A stretch of 64,000 bases of DNA from the NCBI GenBank assembly GCA_964449465.1, contig CAYVBK010000020.1, positions 26,510 through 90,509 of the forward strand. The letters are read 5' to 3'. Numbering within the stretch: the first letter of the stretch is position 1; every line of letters starts with the position of its first letter. Shown here one piece after another: positions 32,879 through 41,882 of the stretch. This DNA is from CAYRXM01 sp964449465. Its GTDB lineage: Bacteria > Chloroflexota > Anaerolineae > JAFGEY01. Both the position numbers and the translations under genes were made by a program. The notes under the pieces were generated by a model. It did no database searches. It was not told where the DNA came from and worked only from the letters and a program-made list of their open reading frames with translations.

Positions 32879-34231
32879 ATGTCAGACCAGATTAAATTTT
32901 TGTTGGAAGAATCGCGCATGCCTAAGGCCTGGTACAATATCGTCGCCGATCTGCCTTTTGATCTGCCGCCGATCTTGCACCCGGCAACCAAAGAGCCGAC
33001 CATTTTGCCGCCGCCGCTGTTCCCGCAAAGCCTGATCGAGCAGGAGCAGTCCAAAGAGCGGTACATTGATATTCCGCAGCCGGTGCTGGATGTGTACAAT
33101 CTGTGGCGGCCCACGCCGTTGATCCGGGCGCGGCGGCTGGAAAAGCATTTGGATACGCCGGCGCACATCTATTTCAAGTACGAGGGCAGCAGCCCGGCCG
33201 GCAGCCACAAACCCAACACGGCCATTGCTCAGGCCTTTTACAACAGAGATGAGGGAGTCAAGCGGCTGTCTACCGAAACCGGCGCCGGGCAATGGGGTTG
33301 CGCCCTGTCATTGGCCTGCAATCTCTTTGGTATCGAGTGCAAAGTGTACATGGTCAAGGTCAGCTATCAGCAAAAGCCCTACCGTCGTTCGATGATGCAC
33401 GCCTGGGGGGCGACGGTGACGGCCAGTCCCAGCGATGAAACCGACGCCGGCCGGGCGATTTTGGCCCAGGACCCCAACTGTCCGGGCAGCTTGGGCATTG
33501 CCATCAGTGAAGCGGTCGAGGTTGCGCTCAAGAACGATGACACCAAGTATGCGCTGGGCAGCGTGTTGAACCATGTGCTGCTGCATCAGACTGTCATCGG
33601 CGAAGAGGCGCAGCTACAGATGGAGATGGCCGACGAGTATCCTGATGTGGTGATCGGCTGCGTGGGCGGCGGCAGCAACTTTGCCGGTATTGCGTTTCCG
33701 TTCATACGCGACCGCCTGGTCAACGGCCACAAGACGCGCTTTATTGCCGTCGAAGCCAAAGCCTGCCCCAGCATGACCAAGGGGGTGTATGCGTATGACT
33801 ATGGCGATACGGCGCATCTGGCGCCCATTGCTATGATGGACACAGTAGGGCATACTTTTGTGCCGGCGGGCATTCATGCGGGTGGACTGCGCTATCACGG
33901 CATGGCGCCGTTGGTTTCGGCGCTGCATCGTCACGGCTATGTCGAGCCGGTGGCCTATCCGCAACTCGATACTTTTGCGGCGGCGGTGATGTTTGCACAA
34001 ACCGAGTCGCTGATCCCGGCGCCCGAGACGGCGCATGCCATCCGCGCTGCCATCAATGAAGCACTGGATGCCAAAGAAAAGGGCGAAAAGCGAGTCATCC
34101 TGTTCAACTTTAGTGGACATGGGTTGGTGGACATGGCCGCTTATGACAATTATTTGAGCGGCAAGCTGGAAAATTACGAGTTGTCGCAAGAGGATATTGA
34201 CACAGCCCTCAAAAACCTGCCTCAGGTATAG
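32879..34231 (+). CDS. trpB: Tryptophan synthase beta chain, TrpB2 type
   Basis: The 450-residue protein belongs to the TrpB2 (TrpB-like) group: it opens RMPKAWYNIVADLPFDLPP, about 50 residues longer at the front than TrpB1, and has the PLP lysine near residue 110 in GSHKPNTA and the phosphate loop GCVGGGSNFAG near 260. It joins indole and serine to make tryptophan. No trpA is near, in line with TrpB2 acting on free indole. AGAGGAGG lies before the ATG at 32879. Control is through the T-box leader upstream, and a strong terminator follows, so it is a single-gene unit. Confidence 0.93.
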   Translation: MSDQIKFLLEESRMPKAWYNIVADLPFDLPPILHPATKEPTILPPPLFPQSLIEQEQSKERYIDIPQPVLDVYNLWRPTPLIRARRLEKHLDTPAHIYFKYEGSSPAGSHKPNTAIAQAFYNRDEGVKRLSTETGAGQWGCALSLACNLFGIECKVYMVKVSYQQKPYRRSMMHAWGATVTASPSDETDAGRAILAQDPNCPGSLGIAISEAVEVALKNDDTKYALGSVLNHVLLHQTVIGEEAQLQMEMADEYPDVVIGCVGGGSNFAGIAFPFIRDRLVNGHKTRFIAVEAKACPSMTKGVYAYDYGDTAHLAPIAMMDTVGHTFVPAGIHAGGLRYHGMAPLVSALHRHGYVEPVAYPQLDTFAAAVMFAQTESLIPAPETAHAIRAAINEALDAKEKGEKRVILFNFSGHGLVDMAAYDNYLSGKLENYELSQEDIDTALKNLPQV

Positions 34232-34276
34232 GCTCAGGTCTGGCGTCAAACCTGGTTTATTGCAGTGGAATGGCAA

Positions 34277-34310
34277 AGGGCCTGGCACGCGAGCGTGCCA
34301 GGCCCTTTTT
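34277..34310 (+). terminator. Intrinsic terminator of trpB
   Basis: GGGCCTGGCACGC and GCGTGCCAGGCCC form a 13-bp stem with a two-base loop, followed by five T. Confidence 0.9.
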
Positions 34311-34354
34311 CAGAGGGCAATTTACAAAATCTTTATGCCATCGGCCCAAAATTG

Positions 34355-34363
34355 TGGTATAAT
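34355..34363 (+). promoter_or_regulatory. Extended -10 promoter of a short orphan transcript
   Basis: TGGTATAAT is a perfect extended -10 element. The -35 position (near 34335) is poor. It would start a transcript of roughly 240 nt across 34370-34610, a stretch with no long gene. Confidence 0.5.
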
Positions 34364-34411
34364 AGAATTAATCGGCTGATTCGCTTGAACCTGGATTCAA
34401 CGAAAGGAGGT

Positions 34412-34489
34412 GTGTTGAGATTTAACGAGTCACTCAAAATCTTGCGCCTTCAACCGAGTTCATGTTTGCAGGTCTCATCCAGACTCTGA
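34412..34489 (+). pseudogene. Short ORF with a consensus ribosome site; possible broken rpsU-like gene
   Basis: AAAGGAGG at 34403-34410 is followed by GTG/TTG codons and a 25-codon frame containing FNESLKILR. A one- or two-base shift after CGCC would continue as FNR, and a further shift as FAGLIQTL. That order, with NESL then LR, FNR and AG-L, loosely recalls ribosomal protein bS21. It could be a frameshifted remnant, a genuine tiny peptide or a leader of an RNA. The match is weak. Beyond it, to 34580, I see no other coding or structural signal. Confidence 0.3.
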
Positions 34490-34580
34490 GCGCTGAGGGC
34501 GCTCCCTTGATTCAAATGTTGCTGAGACGAGGCCGCTCAATTTGAGTTCATTTCGACCAAGGCGCATCCATACGATCAAC

Positions 34581-34615
34581 AAAAAATCACCCACCCCGCA
34601 ATGGGGTGGGTGATT
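34581..34615 (-). terminator. Intrinsic terminator of the giant sensor kinase gene
   Basis: AATCACCCACCCC and GGGGTGGGTGATT pair closely; on the minus strand six T follow. It lies just beyond the kinase stop codon and also faces the short plus-strand transcript. Confidence 0.85.
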
Positions 34616-34628
34616 TGGTTTTGTGGCT

Positions 34629-37600
34629 TTATTCGGCGATGGGGATGGTAAACGAGAACGCGCTGCCCTGATCGAGGTGGCTTGTGACCCATATCTTGCC
34701 GCCGTGCATCTCGACTATGGTCTTGGTGATGAACAATCCCAGGCCGGTGCCCGGCTGTTTGCGCACCTGGGGGTTGCTGGAGCGGAAAAAGCGGCCGAAC
34801 AAGAGTTGTTGATCATCGGGCGAGATGCCGATGCCGGTGTCGCGCACGGTGCAGCACACAAAGCCGTGTGGCGATGTCGGGTCGGGGTGTTCAGGGTCAT
34901 CGTATCGGCAGACCGAGACTTCAATGCTCTGGCCTTTGGGCGTGTATTTGATGGCATTGCTGATCAGATTGATCAAGATTTGTTCCAGGCGCACCGGATC
35001 GGCCTGGATAAAGGGCAGGTCGGGTGGCATGTGGAGAGAAAAGCTCAGTTCTTGCTCCTGGATGGCCTGGCGGAACAGGGGGATGATCTGAGCCAGCGTG
35101 GCCTGAATAGAGATGGGATACAGATCGAGTTTGATGCGGCCGCTTTCCAGGCGAGCTATCTGGAGCAGTTCGTCAATCAAATGTTGCATGCGTTCGACAC
35201 CGCCGACAATAGAACCACATACCTGGATCAGTTCAGTGTCGGTTGTGGCAGCGTCGTTCATTTGCAGCAGTTCCGTGTATCCTTTGATCAGGGTCATTGG
35301 GGCTTTGAGTTCGTGCGAGACCAGCGAGACAAATTCGGTTTTCGAGTCGTTGGCGCGCTTGATCTCTTGATAGAGGCGCGAGTTTTCCATGGCGATGGCG
35401 GTATGATCGGCCAGACGGATAACCAGTTCTTCGTCCTGGCTGCTGAATCGGTTCAATTGGCAAGATTCTAATACAATGACTCCGATGACCTGATCTTCGC
35501 GTATGACCGGCACGATCAGCACCGATAGAGGAGAGACGCGAGTCGGGTTATCATGTCCGTTCTTTTTAACATCGCCGATATTCAAAGGATGTGCCTCGGT
35601 AACGACCTGACCGATCAATCCTTGATTGATTGGGATCAGTTCATCGCCGTTCTGTCTGAGCGAGGACAGGCGTCCTTGCGTGGTGGCGATCAAGATGCCT
35701 TGTCGTTCCCGGTCATGGAAAACCAGGCCGATAGCCCCTGTGTCGGCCATGGTCAAATGAGTGGCCCATTGCAGGGTCAGGTTAAGCACACGATCCAGGT
35801 CCAGTGTGGTGTTGAGCAGGCGATCCATTTCTTGCATCATGGCCAGTTCGCTGACCCGCTCCGACAGGGCCTGGTCTATAGAGGCGTACAGCCGCGCATT
35901 TTGTACTGCTGCCGAGACCTGGCTGGACAGGGCGGTCAGCAGGCTCAGATCGGAGGATGTGAATGGCCTGCCGTCGCGCCGGTTGATGACCTCAATGGTG
36001 CCGACCACCGAGTTGCCCTGCAAAACAGGCACACAGATCAATTGGCGGGTGACAAAGCCGGTGAGGTGATCGATCTGTGAATACCAGCGCAGGTCCGATT
36101 GAGCATGATTCGAGAGAACAGGGTTGCCGGTGTCGGCGACCAGAGCGGCAATGCTGCGGCTGTGCAGCGGAACACGCACACCGGGTAAAATATGACAGCC
36201 GGGGCCCACCGTGACCTGGAAAACCAGGTCGCGGGTGTTGGTATCAATCAACATCACCGAAGCCGCTTCGACCGACATGGTATCGGCCAGTTGGTTCAAA
36301 AAGCGAGATAGCAGCTCTTTGAGGTTCAATGTCGAGGTGACAATGCTGCCGATATGGTTCAAGATGGTCAACTGCCGGGTCATTTCCTGAGATTCGCGAT
36401 ACAAGAGCGCGTTTTGAATAGCTACGGCCGCCTGATCGGTCAGAGTGCGCAACAGGTTGCGTTCATCCAGCGAGTACAGATTGCCATTTTGCTGTACATC
36501 CAGGCCGATCCAGCCGACCAGTTGTTGGTGGGCGCGCAAGGGGATGCACAGAATCTGTGATTCTCGGTGCATAAATGCTGCCGCCGGAGAAAGCCCGGAG
36601 GAGTCCATGTCAGGGAGATGCAAAATTTCTTCGGCCTCTGCCAGGGTCACAGGAATCGGGTGCGTGATGGGCAGTTCTGGTTCGGTGTGGACATGGCCGG
36701 ACGCCGCGGCCAGGCGATAGGTCTGCTCGCGCGATTGGAATAAAAAGACCTGGATGCGCTCGCTGGATGAGGCCAATGACAGGTTTTCAAGCAGAATATT
36801 GAGCAGATGCTCCAGGTCAATTGAAGCTGCCATCTTGCGGCTTTGCTCTTGAAGCAAAAGAGCCAGGTTGGGACGGCGGTTGTACATTACCCGATCAACC
36901 AGCTTTTGCACTTGCTGACGCAGAGGGTCCAGTACCAGGCTGAAAAACAAGACCAGCAGGGCCACAAAGACCGGATGATTGTAATCCATGCCCAATCCCA
37001 GGATCAGCATCGCCTGGATGGTCAGAAAATAGGCAATGATAACCAGCAAGGTGAGCGTAATATAAACAATACTGCGATTTATTACGGTGTCTATATCAAA
37101 TAAACGATAGCGAATGATGGAAAAAGCCAGAGCAATGGGAACGATCAAGGTGCTCCAGTTGATCAGGTCAATGGCATTGGTAAATTGATAGGGACTGATC
37201 AACTCGAGAATGAAAAAGAGGGAATTGGCAAAAACCGCAATGCCCAGCCCCCACAGTGTCCATTTGATTTGCTGGCGAATGACCGGCTGTCGGGCTTTGG
37301 CAAAGGTATAGATCAAGACGATCAGTCCCACCCCTGCGCCGATGGTTTGATAGCGTGGCATGAGCAGGCGGCTATCGAACAGCTCGACGTTCAGGATCGG
37401 CCACGAGGTGAGCAGCGATAGAATGAACAAGATCAGGCCGGGCAGATAGATCAGTGCCAACAGCCACCGTTTGCTGCAGCATGAGTGGCGAACTGGAAAA
37501 GCCAGAAAAAAGTGCAGGGTGAGCGAAGGCGCAAAAAAGCCCAGATTGCCCAGGATGAGCAACAGCGAGTCACGCGCATAGCCTGTGCCATAGCTCAGCG

Positions 37601-38090
37601 CCCAGGCGACGGTGGTGATAAAAAACAAAGTTGCCGTGTGATGGCCGGGCATGGAAAGAAAGACGATAGAGCCGATCAGCCCAAAAGCAATGCCGACCAG
37701 TGGCAGCACCAGGGTGGTGAACCATGATTCAGTCTGGCCGACCACAGAAAAAGGTTGGGGAGGGGCTGGGGGATATTCGATGGTCAAAACAATCGGCCGG
37801 CCGGCCGGGCTGATGCGTTTGAGACGATCATACTGATTGCGGGTGTAGACAGGCTGCTGATTGACGGCGAGGATGCGCCCATCAACACGAATGCCGGCCT
37901 GCGCGGCCGGCATGTGTGGTTGGACGTGTAAAATGATCAATTGGCTGTTGGAGCGCATCCCGATCACCGGGTATCGGGTGGACTGAAAAGTGGTGATCAC
38001 CAGGATAGAAAAGAGGCTCAACACGGCGATGATGGGTACCATTTGATTCCAGGATTGACGCTTTTTTTGCAGACTCGTGATCTGGGTCAT
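34629..38090 (-). CDS. Giant membrane sensor histidine kinase with PDZ and three GAF domains
   Basis: The 1153-residue protein has a first helix near 18-38, a PDZ-like segment near 48-110 (PHMPAAQAGIRVDGRILAVN), about eight further helices to ~400, then three GAF domains (roughly 425-590, 610-770 and 790-945), the histidine in SLVSHELKAPMTLIKGY near 965, and ATPase boxes NLISNAIKYTP, DTGIGIS and GTGLGLFI. The PDZ plus multi-helix front end resembles sensors that read lipids or envelope state. The ATG at 38090 has GGGGAG upstream; the open frame beyond it runs into a palindromic repeat. No response regulator is directly coupled; the ANTAR regulator gene lies upstream beyond the repeat. Confidence 0.85.
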   Translation of the reverse strand: MTQITSLQKKRQSWNQMVPIIAVLSLFSILVITTFQSTRYPVIGMRSNSQLIILHVQPHMPAAQAGIRVDGRILAVNQQPVYTRNQYDRLKRISPAGRPIVLTIEYPPAPPQPFSVVGQTESWFTTLVLPLVGIAFGLIGSIVFLSMPGHHTATLFFITTVAWALSYGTGYARDSLLLILGNLGFFAPSLTLHFFLAFPVRHSCCSKRWLLALIYLPGLILFILSLLTSWPILNVELFDSRLLMPRYQTIGAGVGLIVLIYTFAKARQPVIRQQIKWTLWGLGIAVFANSLFFILELISPYQFTNAIDLINWSTLIVPIALAFSIIRYRLFDIDTVINRSIVYITLTLLVIIAYFLTIQAMLILGLGMDYNHPVFVALLVLFFSLVLDPLRQQVQKLVDRVMYNRRPNLALLLQEQSRKMAASIDLEHLLNILLENLSLASSSERIQVFLFQSREQTYRLAAASGHVHTEPELPITHPIPVTLAEAEEILHLPDMDSSGLSPAAAFMHRESQILCIPLRAHQQLVGWIGLDVQQNGNLYSLDERNLLRTLTDQAAVAIQNALLYRESQEMTRQLTILNHIGSIVTSTLNLKELLSRFLNQLADTMSVEAASVMLIDTNTRDLVFQVTVGPGCHILPGVRVPLHSRSIAALVADTGNPVLSNHAQSDLRWYSQIDHLTGFVTRQLICVPVLQGNSVVGTIEVINRRDGRPFTSSDLSLLTALSSQVSAAVQNARLYASIDQALSERVSELAMMQEMDRLLNTTLDLDRVLNLTLQWATHLTMADTGAIGLVFHDRERQGILIATTQGRLSSLRQNGDELIPINQGLIGQVVTEAHPLNIGDVKKNGHDNPTRVSPLSVLIVPVIREDQVIGVIVLESCQLNRFSSQDEELVIRLADHTAIAMENSRLYQEIKRANDSKTEFVSLVSHELKAPMTLIKGYTELLQMNDAATTDTELIQVCGSIVGGVERMQHLIDELLQIARLESGRIKLDLYPISIQATLAQIIPLFRQAIQEQELSFSLHMPPDLPFIQADPVRLEQILINLISNAIKYTPKGQSIEVSVCRYDDPEHPDPTSPHGFVCCTVRDTGIGISPDDQQLLFGRFFRSSNPQVRKQPGTGLGLFITKTIVEMHGGKIWVTSHLDQGSAFSFTIPIAE

Positions 38091-38172
38091 GGTTCTCCCC
38101 TGCCTTGCCTCAACGCCATCGCCTGTACTCGCCTGTTGTGCCAGGGACGGGCGCCGGAACCAGAGTGAGGAT

Positions 38173-38302
38173 CTAGGAGCGTGCTGAAAAACCACCAAGA
38201 CACAAAGGACACAAAGCATTTCTAGCAACTCAAAAGTATCGTAAATCTTGGTGTTCTCGGTGTCCTTTGTGGTAAAAATAGACTTTTTCAGCGATCTCCT
38301 AG
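38173..38302 (-). mobile_element. MITE-like palindromic element, copy 2 (130 bp, inverted)
   Basis: It begins CTAGGAGCGTGCTGAAAAA and ends TTTTTCAGCGATCTCCTAG, in opposite orientation to copy 1. The terminal CTAG supplies the TAG stop codon of the ANTAR regulator gene (38299-38301). Confidence 0.75.
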
Positions 38303-38874
38303 TCCAGGTTAGCCAGGATGATGGCTTCAGCGACTTCTTTCATCGGTTTGCGCGTGTTCATGCTCATTTTTTGAATTTTGCGAAATGCCTCATTTTCGTT
38401 CAGGCCGTTTTTCTCCATCAAGATACCTTTGGCCTTTTCCACCAGCTTGCGCGTTTCCAGCGCTTCGGCCAGGTCATTGACCTCTTTTTCCAGAGTGCGA
38501 AATTCTTCAAAGCGGGCCAGGGCCAGCTCGATGGCTGGGGCCAGGTCGGTTTCGCGAAAAGGTTTGACCAGATAGCCGACCACGCCGGCTTCTTTGGCTC
38601 GTTCGATCAATTCTTTTTGGCTGTATGCGGTGAGCAGCACTACCGGGGCGATCTTTTCTTCGGTCAGAATTTTGGCGGCCTCGATGCCGTCCATGCCGGG
38701 CATCTTGATGTCCATAATCACCACATCGGGCGAGAGTTCGCGAGCCATATTGACCGCGCTTTGCCCGTCGCCCACCTGTCCGATGACCAGATAGCCCAAT
38801 TCGGCCAAAGTCTCTTGCAAATCCATGCGCAATACCGACTCGTCGTCGGCTATGATGATCCGTTTCCGTTCCAC
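38299..38874 (-). CDS. ANTAR-domain response regulator (PdtaR-like)
   Basis: The 191-residue protein has a receiver domain (IIADDES, phospho-acceptor in VIMDIKMPGMDG, LLTAYS, YLVKPF) and a C-terminal ANTAR domain (residues ~125-185: LETRKLVEKAKGILMEKNGLNENEAFRKIQKMSM pattern). ANTAR proteins bind paired RNA hairpins and prevent transcription termination. GGAGAAGA precedes the GTG start. It overlaps the kinase gene by 25 bp, marking a PdtaS/PdtaR pair. The TAG stop is formed by the end of a palindromic element, so the original C-terminus may have been changed. Confidence 0.88.
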   Translation of the reverse strand: MERKRIIIADDESVLRMDLQETLAELGYLVIGQVGDGQSAVNMARELSPDVVIMDIKMPGMDGIEAAKILTEEKIAPVVLLTAYSQKELIERAKEAGVVGYLVKPFRETDLAPAIELALARFEEFRTLEKEVNDLAEALETRKLVEKAKGILMEKNGLNENEAFRKIQKMSMNTRKPMKEVAEAIILANLD

Positions 38875-40358
38875 AGTTCTTCTCCTTCTAGCACTTTTTT
38901 TGAAAATCGAATGATGGCGCGTACCCCGCCATTGCTCGCAATCTGAATATCCCCTCTCAGGTCATCTTTGACCAGAGTTCGGACGATTTGCAACCCCATG
39001 CTGGTGGTTTGGGACAGGTCAAAATCGGCCGGCAGGCCGGCGCCATCATCGTGGATGACGATGCAGACATCCTGGCCCAAGTCCTGGAGGTCTATGGTGA
39101 TCACGCCGTTGTTTTGCTCTTCAAAGCCATGTTCGACGGCATTTTGCAGTAATTCATTGATAATCAAGGCACAGGCGGTAGCCTGGCGGCCCGGCAAATA
39201 CAGGTTGTTCCCCGGTTCGAGGCGGATTTGAATTTGCTTGTCTGGCCCCAAAACGCCCTCTTGGGTTTCCTGAATGATCCGCCGCGCCACTTCGCGAATG
39301 TTGATGGCCTGGCTTTCTTCGCGAGACAGATATTCATGAACGACGGCCATGCTCATCACCCGTTGCACACTGTCTTTGAGTGCTTGTTTAACTGACGGAT
39401 CGGGCGAACGCCGCATTTGTATGCGCAAGATGGCGGCCACCGTTTGCAGGTTGTTTTTCACCCGGTGGTGAATCTCGCAGATCATAGCCGATTTGATCTT
39501 GAGTTCGCGCTCTTTTTTCTGCTCCTCGGTGGCGTCGTGGATGGTAAACAGCACGCCGACCGGCGCACGCCGAAACCATAGCCAGGGGCGGTTCCAGGGG
39601 AGAGGATGAAAAAAACCCACCAATGGGATGGCCTTGCGCACCCAGATGCGCTGCCGTTCTTCAAAAGTTTGCTCGGCGCAGGCGCAGGTTTCCAACACCT
39701 GATAGGCCATTCTTTCGTCACCTGTTTCCAGCGTAGACAAATGCCGTCCTACCAGATTGTCCAGATAGCCCAGTTTGCGATATTGTTCGGTGGCAATTCC
39801 GCTGAGATAGCGGATAATGCGCTGATGGTCTACCACCATAATACCATCATTTTCGGTAAAACAAGATAGATTTTCGCCGTTATGCAATTCACCGGCCAAC
39901 AGCATGGTTTGCAAGAGGTGAACGGCTCTTTGAAATACCTTGCTACGCGCTTTTTGGCGCACGTCGGCGATGAGGGTGGCCTCGATGCTCAACGCGCCGA
40001 TGACCTGACCATTGTGGCCGCGAATGGGGCGAATACGCTGAATGACCGGGGCACCGCGATCGATCATGCGGCGGTTGCCGGTGATGGCGATGCCTTGTCG
40101 CAGAGCTTTGAACAGGGTGCTTTCCTGTAAAATGGTGACTCGCTGACCAAAAGTATGATGAGCGCGCACCGAAACGGTCGAGTGGGGGGCTGCTTTGCCC
40201 AGCAAGATGGATGTTTGAGGGGTGTGGCAGGCGTAGAGCAACATGTCAGAGCGGCTAATGTCGGCGACCAGGGGCATGTTGCGGGCAATATAGTCAAGTT
40301 TATTCTTGTCCTCTTGGTCCAGAGGGAGTGGCTCAATCAGTTCATCCGGCCGGGCCAT
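38850..40358 (-). CDS. HisKA_2 sensor histidine kinase (PdtaS-like)
   Basis: The 502-residue soluble protein has an N-terminal sensor domain of the PdtaS type (about 1-150), a PAS-like domain (about 165-290, with NDGIMVVDHQRIIRYLS) and a HisKA_2 kinase core with the histidine in CEIHHRVKNNLQTVAAIL near 310 and ATPase boxes NELLQNAVEHGF and DDGAGLP. This kinase class pairs with ANTAR regulators, as here. AAAGG lies before the ATG. The ligand is unknown; a pair of cysteines in CACAE near 226 could bind metal. Confidence 0.88.
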   Translation of the reverse strand: MARPDELIEPLPLDQEDKNKLDYIARNMPLVADISRSDMLLYACHTPQTSILLGKAAPHSTVSVRAHHTFGQRVTILQESTLFKALRQGIAITGNRRMIDRGAPVIQRIRPIRGHNGQVIGALSIEATLIADVRQKARSKVFQRAVHLLQTMLLAGELHNGENLSCFTENDGIMVVDHQRIIRYLSGIATEQYRKLGYLDNLVGRHLSTLETGDERMAYQVLETCACAEQTFEERQRIWVRKAIPLVGFFHPLPWNRPWLWFRRAPVGVLFTIHDATEEQKKERELKIKSAMICEIHHRVKNNLQTVAAILRIQMRRSPDPSVKQALKDSVQRVMSMAVVHEYLSREESQAINIREVARRIIQETQEGVLGPDKQIQIRLEPGNNLYLPGRQATACALIINELLQNAVEHGFEEQNNGVITIDLQDLGQDVCIVIHDDGAGLPADFDLSQTTSMGLQIVRTLVKDDLRGDIQIASNGGVRAIIRFSKKVLEGEELWNGNGSS

Positions 40359-40421
40359 AGTTGCCTTTGCTCAATCACAGATTGTTTCGTTACCCAATGG
40401 GTATCATCCCCAAAAACAAGA

Positions 40422-40469
40422 GAACGCCAGCATCTTGCTGGCCTTGAGGCCGTCAAGGTGACGGCGTTC
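40422..40469. repeat. Branched palindrome upstream of the PdtaS-like gene
   Basis: GAACGCC (40422) pairs with GGCGTTC (40463). Inside are two more hairpins, GCCAGCA/TGCTGGC and CCGTC/GACGG, giving a three-way shape. It is the only structure in the 272-bp gap between the kinase gene and the next gene. Confidence 0.5.
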
Positions 40470-40630
40470 CCAAGAATATTGAACAAGATACTCCAATTGT
40501 TCAAATTGGTGATTAAATTATACCATGTCTGAGCATGAGTGCAACTTGGCCGCCTCGTTTTTGAGCTGGCCGGGTAGAATTGGGAGGTTTTGGGGAGACC
40601 GGCGGCCCCAGACCCGAGATCGGGCCGGGT

Positions 40631-41035
40631 TTATCGAGAGAGGATTTCGAGCAGCGCGCTGACGCCGACGCAGGCCATGCCCACCAGAAACATGACAAAG
40701 GAAAAACGGTATCGTGCCAGCACTGTCCTTTGAACATCGGCAAAGCGATCCATAAAGTTGCGCGAATCGGCACCGGCGGTAAACACGCTGGGGATGCCGT
40801 ACATTTGCACCGCGCCCATAGATGCAAACACGGCAAAACCGCCCAGCACCATCGCGCCCATGCCGGCCCAAAACACCCGTTCACTGTACGCGACCAGGCT
40901 GAACGGCCCCCAGCGCAAAAAAGACAGTCCCGCCGCGCCGACCAGCAAGACCACGATTCCGACCACGATCCCCACAAATTTTCCAATGCCAGGCCAAAAT
41001 GAGCCGGCGGTGGATGGTGTGTTTTGGCTCACCAT
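40631..41035 (-). CDS. Small hypothetical membrane protein
   Basis: The 134-residue protein has about four hydrophobic helices (near 17-40, 57-75 and 110-130, with a shorter one near 42-50). I do not recognise a family. AAGGAG lies just before a TTG-ATG-GTG run; spacing is best for the GTG at 41032, with the ATG at 41035 the conventional choice. It stands alone between two repeat-bearing gaps. Confidence 0.55.
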   Translation of the reverse strand: MVSQNTPSTAGSFWPGIGKFVGIVVGIVVLLVGAAGLSFLRWGPFSLVAYSERVFWAGMGAMVLGGFAVFASMGAVQMYGIPSVFTAGADSRNFMDRFADVQRTVLARYRFSFVMFLVGMACVGVSALLEILSR

Positions 41036-41070
41036 CAACTCCTTAGAGTGTAAAAGCCCGGTTTTACCAC

Positions 41071-41161
41071 AAAGAGCACCAAGAACATCAAGGCTTACAA
41101 TGCTTTTGAGTTTCTAGAAATGCTTTGTGTCTTGGTGGTAGATGATTTTTTCAGCAGCTTG
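41071..41161 (+). mobile_element. MITE-like palindromic element, copy 3 (decayed)
   Basis: It keeps the ACCACAAAG...CTTTGTGTCTTGGTGGT arms and TTTTTTCAGCAG near the right end, but the CTAGGAG termini are lost on both sides. Confidence 0.6.
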
Positions 41162-41168
41162 CTTGATA

Positions 41169-41882
41169 TTAACTCTTGATCAGGCCTTCGCGCCAGGCAA
41201 ACACGGCGGCCTGCGTGCGGTCAGAGAGATGCAGCTTGCTCAGCACATTGCTGACATGGGCCTTGACCGTTCGTTCGGTGATCACCAGGCGGGCGGCAAT
41301 GTCGGCGTTTGACATACCCTGGGCGATCAATTTCAACACCTCGATCTCGCGCTCGGTCAACTCGGCGGCCGGGTCGCGCGATGGCGTCGGCGAGGCCACC
41401 TCGGCCATCAGCCGACGAGCCACGCGCGGATGCAAGATGGCTTCACCGTGCCGCGCCGCATGGATGGCCCTGAGGACCGTTTCGGCGTCGGCGTCTTTGA
41501 GCAGGTACGAGAGCGCGCCGGCCTTGATCGCCGCCAGGATCAACTCGTCTTGGGTAAAGCTGGTGAGGACAACCACCTGGGTGCGCGGGCTGATCTGGCG
41601 AATCTGGCGGGTAGCCTGCACGCCGCCCTGGTCTGAAGGCTCGCCGCCGGGCGTGAGGGGCAGCACCAGGTCCATCAAGGCGACATCTGGCACTGCCTCA
41701 CGCACGCCCAACACAGCGGTCTGGGCGTCGCCGGCTTCGCCCACGATGGCGATTTCAGGGTGTGAGCTCAGGTAAAAACGCAGCCCTTTGCGCACCAATT
41801 CGTGGTCGTCTACAATAAATACGGTGGTTGGGTCTCCGCCCTCAGAGGACACTCTGAGGGCGGAAGTGGTATTGGGAGTCAT
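41169..41882 (-). CDS. NarL/LuxR-family response regulator
   Basis: The 237-residue protein has a receiver (VFIVDDHELV, phospho-acceptor in VALMDLVLPL, VVLTSF, YLLKDA) and a LuxR-type helix-turn-helix (LTEREIEVLKLIAQGMSNADIAARL near 172). A short insert after the phospho-acceptor (TPGGEPSDQGG) is unusual for the family but seen in some members. It overlaps the slipin gene by four bases and is the probable partner of the HisKA_3 kinase at 42765. Confidence 0.88.
   Translation of the reverse strand: MTPNTTSALRVSSEGGDPTTVFIVDDHELVRKGLRFYLSSHPEIAIVGEAGDAQTAVLGVREAVPDVALMDLVLPLTPGGEPSDQGGVQATRQIRQISPRTQVVVLTSFTQDELILAAIKAGALSYLLKDADAETVLRAIHAARHGEAILHPRVARRLMAEVASPTPSRDPAAELTEREIEVLKLIAQGMSNADIAARLVITERTVKAHVSNVLSKLHLSDRTQAAVFAWREGLIKS

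Noticed and set aside
34623..38168. Plus-strand frames opposite the giant kinase
   Set aside because: They mirror a well-supported gene, and their composition is that of antisense reading.
38091..38228. N-terminal extension of the giant kinase
   Set aside because: It reads through copy 2 of the palindromic element; the ATG at 38090 has a ribosome site.
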